A stretch of 64,000 nt of DNA from Candidatus Pyrohabitans jungbluthii (lineage in GTDB: Archaea; Hydrothermarchaeota; Hydrothermarchaeia; Hydrothermarchaeales; BMS3B): positions 62,001 through 126,000 of the forward strand of contig MTMD02000015.1 in the NCBI GenBank assembly GCA_002010065.2. The letters run 5' to 3'. The translations under genes and the position numbers were made by a program. The notes under the pieces are model-generated. The model was not told the DNA's origin. It searched no databases and saw only the letters and a program-made list of their open reading frames with translations. Positions 34,146 through 43,215 of the stretch are shown here, piece after piece. Numbering within the stretch: position 1 is the first letter of the stretch; each line of letters opens with the position of its first letter.

Positions 34146-34847
34146 ATGACCGGAAAGCTCTACGGCGTTGGCGTTGGACCTGGCGACCCTGAGCTCATGA
34201 CCATTAAAGCCAAGAATGTGCTGGAGCGGGTTAATGTCTTGTGCGCCCCGGACTCCGGCAGAGGAGGCAAGGCTCTGGAGATTGTGAAGAAAGCGGTTGA
34301 CCGCGAGTTTAAGGTTCTCAGACCGCATTTCCCCATGACGAAAAAACGCGAGGTTCTGGAAAAGGCGTGGCAAGAGGCGAGCGAAGCGATATATAAAGAA
34401 CTCCAGAAAGGCGAGGATGTAGCCTTTGTTACCATCGGCGACCCCACCTTTTACTCCACCTTTGCCTATGTCATGGAGAGGATTAAGGCAGCGCATCCAG
34501 AGGTGGAGATTGAGGTTGTGCCCGGCATTACCTCTATAACAGCGTGCGCCGCTAATCTGGGCGTTGCTCTCGTCTCGGGAAGTGAGCGCCTCGCCGTGGT
34601 ACCCGCGGCTTATGGTCTGGAAAATCTTGAGCTTCTCGCCCAGAACTTCGACACCCTGGTGCTCATGAAGGTCTCCCGGAGCTTTGACGCCATCGCGGAG
34701 AAGATATCGCGTGCAGGACTGAGCAGCAACGCTGTGTTCGTGGCGCAGTGCGGAAGCGAAGCCTTCTTCTCCAGCGACTTAGAATCGCTTAAGGGTAAAG
34801 AGGTGGACTACCTCTCCATGATACTGCTGAGGGGGCTCCGCAAGTGA
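34146..34847 (+). CDS. cbiL: Cobalt-factor II/precorrin-2 C20-methyltransferase
   Basis: A 233-residue tetrapyrrole methylase. 'YGVGVGPGDPELMTIKAKNVLE', 'VAFVTIGDPTFYSTFAYV' and 'VEVVPGITSITACAANLGVAL' (fragments) are the CbiL signature. GGATATAAAGG 30 bases upstream suggests a leaderless transcript. It overlaps cbiF by 4 bases. Confidence 0.94.
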   Translation: MTGKLYGVGVGPGDPELMTIKAKNVLERVNVLCAPDSGRGGKALEIVKKAVDREFKVLRPHFPMTKKREVLEKAWQEASEAIYKELQKGEDVAFVTIGDPTFYSTFAYVMERIKAAHPEVEIEVVPGITSITACAANLGVALVSGSERLAVVPAAYGLENLELLAQNFDTLVLMKVSRSFDAIAEKISRAGLSSNAVFVAQCGSEAFFSSDLESLKGKEVDYLSMILLRGLRK

Positions 34848-35593
34848 AGGTGTACTTCGTAGGCGCAGGGCCGGGTGATCCAGAGCTGCTGACGCTTAAG
34901 GCGAGAAGGCTTCTAGAAGACGCCGACGTGGTGGTGTACGCAGGTTCGCTGGTTAATCCAGAGGTGCTCAAGTTTGCTGAGCATGCTGAGCTCTACAACA
35001 GCGCGAGCATGAGCCTGGAGGAGATAGTAGAGGTTATGGAGCGAGCAGCAAGGCAGGGGAAGCTCGTAGTCCGCCTCCACAGCGGTGATCCGAGCATCTA
35101 TGGCGCCATTGCAGAGCAGATTCGGGAGCTTCGGAAGCGAGGCGTGGAGTGCGAGGTTGTGCCGGGGGTTAGTTCCTTCCTTGCAGCGGCTGCAAGCCTG
35201 GGCGTGGAGTACACTGTGCCAGAGGTGAGCCAGACGGTCATCTTAACCCGCATTTCTGGACGAACCCCTGTGCCAGAGAAGGAAGACTTAGCAAAGCTGG
35301 CGAAACACCGCGCCAGCATGGCAATATTCCTGAGCGCTTCCCGCATAGAGGATGTGGTGGAAAAGCTCCTCCAAGGCTACGGGGAGGATACCCCAGCAGC
35401 GGTGGTGTACCGCGCCTCCTGGGAAGATGAGAAGGTGATTAGGGGTAAGCTGGGTGAGATTGCTGCCAGAGTGAGGGAAGAAGGCATAGACAGGACAGCG
35501 CTTATCCTGGTGGGAGACTTTCTGGAAGAGCACAGGCAAAGCTCTAAGCTCTACGATAGAGAGTTTGCCCATGGATACCGCCAGAAGCGTTAA
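34844..35593 (+). CDS. cbiF: Cobalt-precorrin-4 C11-methyltransferase
   Basis: A 249-residue tetrapyrrole methylase with 'VGAGPGDPELLTLKARRLLEDADVVVYAGSLVNPEVL' (fragments), 'VRLHSGDPSIYGAIAEQI' and 'VPGVSSFLAAAASLG', as in CbiF/CobM. Coupled to cbiL by a 4-base overlap (starting GTG). It adds the C11 methyl group in the anaerobic cobalamin pathway. Confidence 0.95.
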   Translation: MKVYFVGAGPGDPELLTLKARRLLEDADVVVYAGSLVNPEVLKFAEHAELYNSASMSLEEIVEVMERAARQGKLVVRLHSGDPSIYGAIAEQIRELRKRGVECEVVPGVSSFLAAAASLGVEYTVPEVSQTVILTRISGRTPVPEKEDLAKLAKHRASMAIFLSASRIEDVVEKLLQGYGEDTPAAVVYRASWEDEKVIRGKLGEIAARVREEGIDRTALILVGDFLEEHRQSSKLYDREFAHGYRQKR

Positions 35594-35665
35594 AATAAAT
35601 TTAAATTGTGCTTCGCGAAAATTATAAATATACTTAAGAAACAAGTAGATTTACAGGTGGTAGGT

Positions 35666-36853
35666 ATGCTTTCGAGGACCGCACTTTCTGTGGATGAAAA
35701 GTTGATGCCCTTATACAGTGATATTAAGGAGCTTGAGGGGATAAAGAAGCTTTACCAGTACAACGCCAGCGTTTGGGATCGCTGGGCAAAGCACATTAAG
35801 AAGGGGGGCAAGGTGGTAGGCACTCTTTCAAACTCGCCCATGGAGATTTTCCGGGCTGCGGATGTTTTCACTGTGATATACAAGCGCCGCGAGGACCTGA
35901 ACCGCAAGATTATAGAAGGCAAGTATGAGATGTATAAGTACATATACCACTTTGGCGTGGGCGAGTGCGTTTGCAGGTACATCGCCGGCGGTGCTGGTTC
36001 GCCGATTCTCGGCGCATGCCCGGGATACGACTGGGTTGTTACAGACTTCGCCCCCAAGGATCCTGAGTGGATAAAGCTGCTGAAAGACGTGGGAAGCGAA
36101 TGGGACTTCGATTTTATAGAGATTGAGGCAGGCTTACCGAGGAAGGAGCGGGAGGAGGCGATCTATCAGAAGCTCCTCTTCCTGAAGGAGAAGCTGGAGA
36201 GGCTCACAGGCAAAGAGATAACCGAGGAGAAGCTGCTGCGCAGCATTGAGCTTACCAATGAGGTTACGCGCATCTTTGCGAAGATAGACGAGCTGGTTAA
36301 GGCTGAGCCCCACCCGCTCAAGAGTTTTGACATCTACAATCTGAAGGTTATATGCACCGACTACATAGGCGGCATTACAGAGGAGCTTCTTGGCGTGATG
36401 TACCTCCTGGAGCGGGAGCTTCGCGAGCGCGTGGAGCGCGGCGAGGGGTATGAGGGCAAGAAGATTCTCCTTGCCGGAGGCTTCAGGAGTGAGTTCCTCT
36501 CGGCGATAGAGAACAACGGGGGCATAGTCACTGCCGCGTGGCCCTTCCAGAGGTTCACCGCCCACATGGAGGAGATAAAGGTAAAGGGTGACGCCCTGAC
36601 AACGCTTGCGAAGTGGTACGCCACGCACCCAGGCTTGGGCACCGCTGAAGAAGATGCGGAGCTTTTCAGGAAGCTGGTGGAACACTACGATGTTGACGCT
36701 GTTATATACCACCGCCAGGATCCATTCGGGCATGCGTGCACCTACAACAGCTACGAGGCGATTCGCGAAGCCGTAGATGTACCCTTCCTGACAATAGAGG
36801 CTTCTGAGAGCTATCCAGAGAAGCCCATAGCGGAGTTCCTCAGAAGCCTGTAG
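35666..36853 (+). CDS. HgdB-type 2-hydroxyacyl-CoA dehydratase subunit/double-cubane-like protein
   Basis: A 395-residue protein. ATG 35666 is chosen because TTATAAATATA (35622-35632) looks like its TATA box and GGTGGTAGGT is a good ribosome site. 'VVGTLSNSPMEIFRAADV' , 'FGVGECVCRYIAGG', 'GACPGYDWVVTD' and 'YHRQDPFGHACTYNSY' carry Cys placed as in the HgdB/BcrB family, including double-cubane-cluster proteins. No partner subunit or activator is adjacent; the activator at 30688 may serve it. The substrate is unknown. It converges with cooS across a T/A-rich terminator. Confidence 0.8.
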   Translation: MLSRTALSVDEKLMPLYSDIKELEGIKKLYQYNASVWDRWAKHIKKGGKVVGTLSNSPMEIFRAADVFTVIYKRREDLNRKIIEGKYEMYKYIYHFGVGECVCRYIAGGAGSPILGACPGYDWVVTDFAPKDPEWIKLLKDVGSEWDFDFIEIEAGLPRKEREEAIYQKLLFLKEKLERLTGKEITEEKLLRSIELTNEVTRIFAKIDELVKAEPHPLKSFDIYNLKVICTDYIGGITEELLGVMYLLERELRERVERGEGYEGKKILLAGGFRSEFLSAIENNGGIVTAAWPFQRFTAHMEEIKVKGDALTTLAKWYATHPGLGTAEEDAELFRKLVEHYDVDAVIYHRQDPFGHACTYNSYEAIREAVDVPFLTIEASESYPEKPIAEFLRSL

Positions 36854-36906
36854 TTTTGTTTTTTCTTTTTCTGTTTTTCAAGATAAAAATTAAAAAAGAA
36901 AAAAGG
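36854..36906. terminator. Bidirectional oligo-T terminator between HgdB-type gene and cooS
   Basis: T-rich runs on the plus strand (36854-36879) follow the stop of the HgdB-type gene. A-rich runs (36884-36904) give T-runs on the minus strand just after the cooS stop. Archaeal termination uses such oligo-T tracts without stem-loops. Confidence 0.65.
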
Positions 36907-38853
36907 TTAGGCTGGCAGTCCCAGCTTTCTGCGTTTTTCCAGTATTACCTCCTCTATCATGTCAGCGCTTTCCTTGGGGTCTGGGCTGTGGATAAACTTC
37001 GCGCCAATAAGCTGCTCCGCATCCTTTGTTAGGAGGTTGGTGACAACCTCGCTGCCTGTAATGCGCGGCAGTGGATTCACATGCGTTGTTACTCCAAGAG
37101 CTACTGCCCAGGTGCCGATGCTGAGCGCCTTTTCTGTGTTGTACTCCGGCGCACTTGCAGCTACAGGAAGGTCTTTTATCGCCACGCCAAGCTTCTCAGC
37201 CAGCGCCTTGAGAAGCTGGTTTATCCTCGAGTTATCAACGCAGGAGCCGAAGTGGAGCACTGGCGGGAGAGCCTCTAAGCCGGCGGCCTCACCCAGAGCC
37301 TTTAGCACGCGCTGCAGGCGTTCGCCCGCTAGCTTGTAGCCCTCTGGTTTCATAAGCCCTGCCTTTGCGTGTGCGTGAGCCGCGCAGCCGGTAGCGAGCA
37401 CGAGTATATCCCGCTTGACAAGCTCCTTCGCAAGTTCAACGTGCATAAGGTCGTGGGGCACGCGCGGGTTGTTGCAGCCAACTATAGCGACTGCGCCTTT
37501 AATGTCGCCATTTGCTATGCTTTCCACGAGCGGAGCAAGCGGATCCTCACTATTTATCTTGGAGAGTACCTCCAGCAGGGCTTCGACGCTGAAGCCAGCG
37601 AGAAGCTCTGTCTTAAACTTCGGGATGTGCACCTTACTCGGGTCTCGCTGCTTGTAGTTCTCTATTGCCCGCCTCACAATCTCTTTAGCTACTTCGTCGG
37701 CGCGCTTCTCATCAAACTCTATGTGCTCTGCTCCGGGAATCTTCACTATCGGTGCGGTGGTAATAATCTTGGTATGGAAGCACTGCGCTGCCGGCACGAG
37801 GGCAGGGAAGATGCACTGGTAGTCTACAACCATCGCATCTAGGGCGCCGGTGGCAATAACCAGCTCAGAGTTGAGCTCATTGCCCACCTGGGGTATGCCC
37901 TGTCTTTCCAGAATTTCATTTCCGGTGCAGCATATCCCAACGACGTTTATCCCCTTAGCTCCGGCTTTTTTAGCCTCCTCCTGCAGCGCCTCCGCAGCTT
38001 CAACTATCTTTTCGCTGAGTATTGGCACGTGCCCGTGGCAGGCTATGTTCACGTAGTCCGCTTCGAGCACGCCCATTCCTGCCTCGCTGAATTTGGGTTT
38101 AGGTGTGCCAAAGAGCACGTCCTGCAAATCTGTGCTCATATGCAGCCCGTAAAAGCCATCCGCCAAGCCAGCCTTGATGCACCCCAGGATAAGGTTAACC
38201 GGGTCTGCGTCATTGCCCATGCTGGTGCGGTGCATGCCCTCGAGTATTGGGAGCATTCCGCCTTCGGGCAGAACCCCAAGCTTAGACCACGTCTCAAGGC
38301 GCTCCTGCGTAGAGTGCATCTTTATCCATGTCCCGCCGTTCGCATGCGTAGCTCCTATCTCTTCAAGGGCGCGCATTGCTACCTGCTCCGCAAGCTTATT
38401 AACCTCCATGCTCTCCGCGTTGGGTATGCCCAGCATAGTGCCGAGGTTGCGGAGCTTCGCCTCGTCCTTAATCTGGTAGGGCGCCTCCCCTCTCGCTGCA
38501 TGGAGCAGGGTAAGCGCCACGTGCCGAGCATGGTCCACATGCGAGGCAGCGCCGCCCAGAATGTTCCTAAGCAACCCCCTCGCCACCATCACATCGCCGG
38601 TTGCGCCGCACACACCGCGGTCCGCCTTGGCGGTGATTCTGCATGGCCCCATGGCGCAGTTTCTGCAGCTCAAGCCAGAGAAACAGTAGGGGCACTTGGG
38701 CTCCTGCTTGACCACGCGGTCGAAGGCTGTCTCAACACCAGCTTTCCTAGCAATCTCAAACATCTCCAGATTTGCAGGATCTATTGTTTTTTCAGAGTCG
38801 CTTCTCGCCTCTATTTCCCTCTTCTCCTTAGTAACCAAGCTTTCTACTTTCAA
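36907..38853 (-). CDS. cooS: Anaerobic Ni-Fe carbon monoxide dehydrogenase catalytic subunit
   Basis: A 648-residue CooS-type CODH. 'CPYCFSGLSCRNCAMGPCRI' near residue 54 holds the D- and B-cluster Cys, preceded by a divergent N-terminus. Later 'CHGHVPILSEKI', 'GICCTGNEILERQG', 'DYQCIFPAL', 'VGCNNPR', 'TGCAAHAHAKAG' and 'HFGSCVDNSRI' carry the C-cluster ligands. It interconverts CO and CO2. The start is TTG 38853 with GGAGGTGA upstream. No acetyl-CoA synthase, CooF or CooC gene is adjacent, so it is a monofunctional enzyme in an isolated position. Confidence 0.96.
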   Translation of the reverse strand: MKVESLVTKEKREIEARSDSEKTIDPANLEMFEIARKAGVETAFDRVVKQEPKCPYCFSGLSCRNCAMGPCRITAKADRGVCGATGDVMVARGLLRNILGGAASHVDHARHVALTLLHAARGEAPYQIKDEAKLRNLGTMLGIPNAESMEVNKLAEQVAMRALEEIGATHANGGTWIKMHSTQERLETWSKLGVLPEGGMLPILEGMHRTSMGNDADPVNLILGCIKAGLADGFYGLHMSTDLQDVLFGTPKPKFSEAGMGVLEADYVNIACHGHVPILSEKIVEAAEALQEEAKKAGAKGINVVGICCTGNEILERQGIPQVGNELNSELVIATGALDAMVVDYQCIFPALVPAAQCFHTKIITTAPIVKIPGAEHIEFDEKRADEVAKEIVRRAIENYKQRDPSKVHIPKFKTELLAGFSVEALLEVLSKINSEDPLAPLVESIANGDIKGAVAIVGCNNPRVPHDLMHVELAKELVKRDILVLATGCAAHAHAKAGLMKPEGYKLAGERLQRVLKALGEAAGLEALPPVLHFGSCVDNSRINQLLKALAEKLGVAIKDLPVAASAPEYNTEKALSIGTWAVALGVTTHVNPLPRITGSEVVTNLLTKDAEQLIGAKFIHSPDPKESADMIEEVILEKRRKLGLPA

Positions 38854-39060
38854 TTCCCTTCACCTCCCTCTAGTTATATTCTACTGGAAACCATAAATAG
38901 TTTCCCCCCACGTTATGCCCGCCGTAGCCCTGTTTGAAGTCTTCAACACATTTTCTTTAGAATCATGCCAAGCTATTTAAACTAGGATTTTTAAATATAA
39001 AGATTGACTGCGGAATATACCTGCCCTAAAAAAGCATAGCATTTAGGGGGAGGATAAATT

Positions 39061-39471
39061 ATGGATAGAGATAAGATAGTTGAGTTTCTGAATCAGGATT
39101 TGAGCGGTGAAATTGAGGCAATTCTCGTTTACATGCGCAACGCTACCATTGCGCTGGGTGAAGCTTGCAAGGCAGGGCACGATATGGAAGGGATAGCCTT
39201 TGACGAGATGAGGCATGCGGAGTGGTTAGCTGACCTCATCGTGGAGCTGGGCGGCAAACCCGCGATGACCCACCGAGAGCTTGATTTCGGGGGCGATTCT
39301 GCGAGAGATTTCGTTCGACGCGTGGTGGAGCTTGAGAAAGAAGCGATTGCCATGTACAAGGAGCACATCGCTGCGATAGACGATGAGATGGTGAAGGAGA
39401 AGCTGCAGCACATCCTTCGCGAAGAAGAGTGGCACCTGGCGGAGTTTGAAGAGCTGTTGGAGGAACTGTAG
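39061..39471 (+). CDS. Ferritin-like di-iron protein (bacterioferritin/rubrerythrin clan)
   Basis: A 136-residue four-helix protein. Candidate iron ligands: Glu in 'DLSGEIEAILVY', E-x2-H in 'FDEMRHAEWL', Glu in 'VVELEKEAIAMY' and E-x2-H in 'REEEWHLAEFE'. It has no rubredoxin domain. It probably stores iron or removes peroxide. The promoter 'TTTTTAAATATAAAG' (~38986) and the ribosome site GGGGGAGGAT are clear. It is divergent from cooS. Confidence 0.85.
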   Translation: MDRDKIVEFLNQDLSGEIEAILVYMRNATIALGEACKAGHDMEGIAFDEMRHAEWLADLIVELGGKPAMTHRELDFGGDSARDFVRRVVELEKEAIAMYKEHIAAIDDEMVKEKLQHILREEEWHLAEFEELLEEL

Positions 39472-39512
39472 GGGGACATACAACAGGTTTTATTGTTTAG
39501 GAGTTGAATAAT

Positions 39513-40775
39513 TTGTTTAGTAAATCATTACTTCTGGTAATTGTACTTCTAGTGGGGGTATGGGTAACTGGAATTACTGTGACAAAGCCAGCTAATACAG
39601 AAAAGGTGCAGGTAATAGTTGTTTTTAAGGAAAAGCCTGATCCAGCGTTGATAAAGAAACATGGCGGAGCGGTAAAGTATTCCTACAAAATAATCCCTGG
39701 GATAGCTGCAAGCTTACCCAGAAAAGCGGTTGCCGCTCTGGAGAGGAACCCCGCGGTGGCGTACATAGAGGAGGATGCGATTGTTGCCAAGCCTCCGTGG
39801 GCAGAAGGCAAAGAGAAGACTCAGCCTGTAGAGGTTCTGGAGTGGAATGTGGACAGGATAGACGCTGAGCTTGTATGGGATAGAGATGGAGACTTAGCTA
39901 TAGACGAAGGAGCAAATGCTGGCTCAGGAATAAAGGTTGCAATTCTGGATACGGGCATAGACAAGGACCACCCTGACCTACAGGAGAATATTAAAGGCGG
40001 GGTCAACTTCGTTTCAAAGCCCTGGTGGAAGCCTGCTAACCCTGATAAGTGGGACGACGACAACGGGCATGGTACCTACGTGGCTGGCATAGTAGCGGCG
40101 GTGGATAACGAGATTGGTGTACTCGGCGTGGCGCCAAAAGTCTGGCTCTATGCGGTGAAAGTGCTGGACAGAACAGGTAGGGGATATGTGAGCGACGTCA
40201 TTGCTGGTATCGATTGGGCCGTTGAGAATGGAATAGATGTGATATCTATGAGTCTCGGCTCCAGTTCGGATTCTCAGGCGCTTCACGATGCTGTTGACAG
40301 AGCGTACGCCACTGGCGTTGTTCTTGTTGCATCCGCAGGCAACAGCGGAGACGGCAATCCGGAAACAAATGAAGTAGAGTACCCAGCCAAATATTCCAGT
40401 GTGATTGCCGTTGCAGCAACCGACGTGCTGGACGGCACCCCTACTTGGAGCGCCGAGGGTGAGGAGGTAGAGCTATCCGCACCCGGCGTAGAGGTTCGCT
40501 CCACTTGGAGAGGTGGAAGATATGAAACGCATAGCGGGACCTCTGCGGCATGTCCCCACGTCTCAGGTACTGTGGCTCTAGTGCTTGCCACAAACATAAC
40601 CGAAATCGCCCCGGACTATGACTACAACAAAAACGGTGCCTGGGAACCTGCTGAAGTTAGAACTTGGCTTCAAAGCACAGCAGACGACTTAGGCGCAAGT
40701 GGCAGAGACAACTTCTACGGCTATGGTCTTGTAGACGCCGAAGAAAGCGCAACAGGGGTGCAGTCGAACCCCTAG
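39513..40775 (+). CDS. Secreted subtilisin-like serine protease (S8)
   Basis: A protease of about 420 residues. TTG 39513 is preferred because AGGAG (39499-39503) sits 9 bases before it; TTG 39504 touches the AGGAG. Order: signal peptide (LLLVIVLLVGVWVTG), I9-type propeptide ('VQVIVVFKEKPDPALIKKHGG'-like block, ~30-100), catalytic Asp in 'AILDTGIDKDHPD', His in 'NGHGTYVAG', Asn in 'SAGNSGDGN' and Ser in 'SGTSAACPHVSG'. No C-terminal anchor is seen. It degrades extracellular proteins or processes surface proteins. Confidence 0.93.
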   Translation: MFSKSLLLVIVLLVGVWVTGITVTKPANTEKVQVIVVFKEKPDPALIKKHGGAVKYSYKIIPGIAASLPRKAVAALERNPAVAYIEEDAIVAKPPWAEGKEKTQPVEVLEWNVDRIDAELVWDRDGDLAIDEGANAGSGIKVAILDTGIDKDHPDLQENIKGGVNFVSKPWWKPANPDKWDDDNGHGTYVAGIVAAVDNEIGVLGVAPKVWLYAVKVLDRTGRGYVSDVIAGIDWAVENGIDVISMSLGSSSDSQALHDAVDRAYATGVVLVASAGNSGDGNPETNEVEYPAKYSSVIAVAATDVLDGTPTWSAEGEEVELSAPGVEVRSTWRGGRYETHSGTSAACPHVSGTVALVLATNITEIAPDYDYNKNGAWEPAEVRTWLQSTADDLGASGRDNFYGYGLVDAEESATGVQSNP

Positions 40776-40780
40776 GTTTT

Positions 40781-41464
40781 TTACTTTTTGAGTATCCTTA
40801 CCCCCTCTTTTGTTCCCAGGTGCACTTCGCTCACCATGCTGCTGGTGAAAAGTCCGTTCTCAAGTACGCCCACTATTTTATTTATCTCAGTCTCCAGCTT
40901 CTCTGGCTCAGAGATTTCCCCGAAGTCTGCATCGAGAATATAATTTCCGTTGTCGGTTATTAAGGGGCCAACCTTGCCCTTAGCTCGGCGCATGGCAACG
41001 CTCTTTACTCCCATTTTTATCAATGCCCGCTCTGCAACGCGCCACGCAAAGGGTAGAACCTCTATGGGCACGGGCATGCTCAGCCTTTTGGTAAGCTTGC
41101 TTTCGTCCGCTATTACTATGAAGCGCTTGGCATTGCTCGCCACTACTTTTTCCCGGAAGAGCGCACCGCCGCCGCCCTTAACCAGCTCAAGCTTCTCACT
41201 TATCTGGTCAGCGCCATCTATGGCGATGTCCACCTGATCAAACTCCTCGAAGGTAGTTATGGGTATCCCAAACTCAAGGGCGTGAATTCGCGTATCTACG
41301 CTTGTTGGAATTGCCTTTATGCTCAACCCCTCCTCGCGAACCCTATCCCCAAGAGCGCGGATCGCGTAGTACGTCGTCGAACCCGTCCCCAAGCCAACGA
41401 CGTCGCCATCTTTAACTTCTTTCACGGCGCTCTCTGCAGCGATGCGCTTAAGCTTCTCGCTCAT
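40781..41464 (-). CDS. rpiA: Ribose-5-phosphate isomerase A
   Basis: A 227-residue protein with 'VGLGTGSTTYYAI', 'IDGADQISEKLELVKGGGGAL' (fragments) and 'EKVVASNAKRFIVIADESK', the RpiA active-site blocks. It interconverts ribose-5-phosphate and ribulose-5-phosphate. It lies 1 base after the PHP gene on the same strand. Confidence 0.97.
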   Translation of the reverse strand: MSEKLKRIAAESAVKEVKDGDVVGLGTGSTTYYAIRALGDRVREEGLSIKAIPTSVDTRIHALEFGIPITTFEEFDQVDIAIDGADQISEKLELVKGGGGALFREKVVASNAKRFIVIADESKLTKRLSMPVPIEVLPFAWRVAERALIKMGVKSVAMRRAKGKVGPLITDNGNYILDADFGEISEPEKLETEINKIVGVLENGLFTSSMVSEVHLGTKEGVRILKK

Positions 41465-41465
41465 G

Positions 41466-42092
41466 CTACTCTCTTCTCCCCAGCGTCTTATAAATCTTTG
41501 TTTTTATCAGGTTCATAAAGCCGGCGGGTGTGCCGAAGATATCAACTTTGCCTTTTATTATATCCTCCACACTCTCCACCATAACGCCCGCGCTGCCTAT
41601 CTCAGCATAGGTATGAGCGTCGCTGCCAGCAGTGAACTTAAGCCCATGCTCCAGAGCGAAGCGAAGCGCCTTGCGATTTGAGCCCTGCATCGCACAGCGG
41701 GAGTTGAAAACTTCAATGGCATCGACGTAAGCGTAAAGCTCACTCAGCCCGCGAAGGCGGTAGATGCGGAAGGGGTCGAAGGGATGAGGCACAGCCACAA
41801 AGCCACCCTGAGAGTGGATTTCATCTACCACCTCAAAAAACTCCCTGGATTTAATCTCCTCCTGAAGGAAGTAACCCAGCACTTCACCACGGTCTGTTCT
41901 TATCTCGGCGCCGGCAATAACCACAAAGTCCTCGCTGCTAAGCTTCTTTGCCTCAAGCGCGCCTCGCGCTGTGCCGTGGTCGGTTATGGCTATGCCGTCC
42001 AAGCCTTTAGCTTTTGCTTGTTTTATTATCTCCTCAATCCTCATGCTGGAATCTCTGGAATACACCGAATGCACATGAAGGTCAATCCTCAT
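41466..42092 (-). CDS. PHP-domain metal-dependent phosphoesterase
   Basis: A 208-residue protein. 'RIDLHVHSVYSRDSSM', 'ITDHGTARGA', 'GAEIRTDRGEVLGYFL', 'PHPFDPFR', 'NSRCAMQGSNRKAL' and 'GSDAHTYAEIG' are the PHP metal-binding motifs, all present. Stand-alone archaeal PHP proteins hydrolyse phosphoesters or nucleotides; the substrate is unknown. It is cotranscribed with rpiA. Confidence 0.92.
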   Translation of the reverse strand: MRIDLHVHSVYSRDSSMRIEEIIKQAKAKGLDGIAITDHGTARGALEAKKLSSEDFVVIAGAEIRTDRGEVLGYFLQEEIKSREFFEVVDEIHSQGGFVAVPHPFDPFRIYRLRGLSELYAYVDAIEVFNSRCAMQGSNRKALRFALEHGLKFTAGSDAHTYAEIGSAGVMVESVEDIIKGKVDIFGTPAGFMNLIKTKIYKTLGRRE

Positions 42093-42186
42093 GGAGATTA
42101 AATTCGGCGAGGAGTAGATAAAACTTAGCCCCCGTAAGTTTTAACAGGCATTGACTGAGATATAACATAACCGCGAGGATGAGGCG

Positions 42187-42405
42187 ATGATGGACGTGGG
42201 GATAATCATAGAGAGGCTCAGGGAGAGAAACCGCGAGCTAGAGGCTGAGATTGAGAAAAATCGTGAGATAATCACAGCGCTTGAAGATTTCGCCTCCGGG
42301 AGCATAAGCCTTGAGGAGCTCAAGAGGGAGCTTCGTGATATAGGTGCACGCTATGGAGATGAGCTCACCTCGCGAATACTTGAGATGCTTGAGGTGCAAG
42401 AATGA
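42187..42405 (+). CDS. Small coiled-coil protein, 72 residues
   Basis: ATG 42187 (or 42190) to TGA 42403-42405. The product is almost entirely charged helix ('IIERLRERNRELEAEIEKNREIITALEDF'-type heptads), so a coiled coil is likely. It overlaps the TIM-barrel gene by 4 bases, and may be its partner. Family not recognised. Confidence 0.6.
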   Translation: MMDVGIIIERLRERNRELEAEIEKNREIITALEDFASGSISLEELKRELRDIGARYGDELTSRILEMLEVQE

Positions 42406-43184
42406 AGCTAGGAGCTATGAACAACCCGGGCGAAGAGGTTACTGCGCAGGTCAGGTTTATCGCCAGCAATGGCTTTGAGTTTGTGGAGCTCGCAATTGAG
42501 GCGCCTGAAGCTACGCCTGAATTGCTTAAGGAGAAAGAACAGGAGCTCAGAGATATACTCGAGGGCTACAAGGTTGAAGTGGTGGCGCACCTGCCCTGGT
42601 ACTTTGAGATTGCCCACCCCTACACCAGAGTAAGAGATGCATTTCTGGAAGAGGTGCACTTGGCGCTTGACGTCGCCGCTGCCTTCGACGCCCGCCTCGC
42701 TGGGCTGCACCTCCACAGGCTGCCAAAGTTTTTCAGGGAGAAGCAGCTGGAGATGCATATCTCAGCACTTCACCAGGCGCTTGCCTTTGCAGAGGAGGTT
42801 GGGATAAAGCTTTGCATTGAAAACTCAGATCTGCGCAGCTTCCCCGCGGAGAGCGTCGCAAAGGTGCTAGAAGCTCTGCCCGAGCTTGGACTGGTGCTCG
42901 ACGTGGGGCATGCACACATAGGCGCAACCAGCGAGGAGGTGCTGAGATTTATTCGCGCCTTTCGTCATCGCATTGTGCATGTGCATGCCCACGACAACAA
43001 TCTCAAAGACGACCTCCACCTGCCCATAGGCGCTGGCGCAATAGAGTGGGAGCGCATTTTGCCTGAGCTTAAAAGCTTTTACAATGGCAGAGTGACGCTG
43101 GAAATCCATTCCCGCGATCCAGACTACCTGCTGATAAGCAGGGAGAAGTTTCTGAAACTATGGAATCAAGAAGCAGCAAAGTAA
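42402..43184 (+). CDS. Xylose isomerase-like TIM barrel/AP endonuclease 2 family protein
   Basis: A 260-residue protein. Metal ligands fit the sugar-phosphate isomerase/epimerase superfamily: Glu in 'LCIENSDLR', Asp-His in 'LVLDVGHAHIG', His in 'HVHAHDN' and Glu in 'VTLEIHSRD'. It could be an isomerase/epimerase or an endonuclease IV relative; the sequence does not decide. Coupled with the coiled-coil gene upstream. Confidence 0.85.
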   Translation: MKLGAMNNPGEEVTAQVRFIASNGFEFVELAIEAPEATPELLKEKEQELRDILEGYKVEVVAHLPWYFEIAHPYTRVRDAFLEEVHLALDVAAAFDARLAGLHLHRLPKFFREKQLEMHISALHQALAFAEEVGIKLCIENSDLRSFPAESVAKVLEALPELGLVLDVGHAHIGATSEEVLRFIRAFRHRIVHVHAHDNNLKDDLHLPIGAGAIEWERILPELKSFYNGRVTLEIHSRDPDYLLISREKFLKLWNQEAAK

Positions 43185-43215
43185 TTTTAATTTTATTTAT
43201 CGACATGAAGGTTAC

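Noticed and set aside
38029-38937. A 302-codon open frame on the plus strand
   Set aside because: It lies wholly opposite cooS and its upstream region, with no family motif; the open frame follows from the codon bias of cooS on the other strand.
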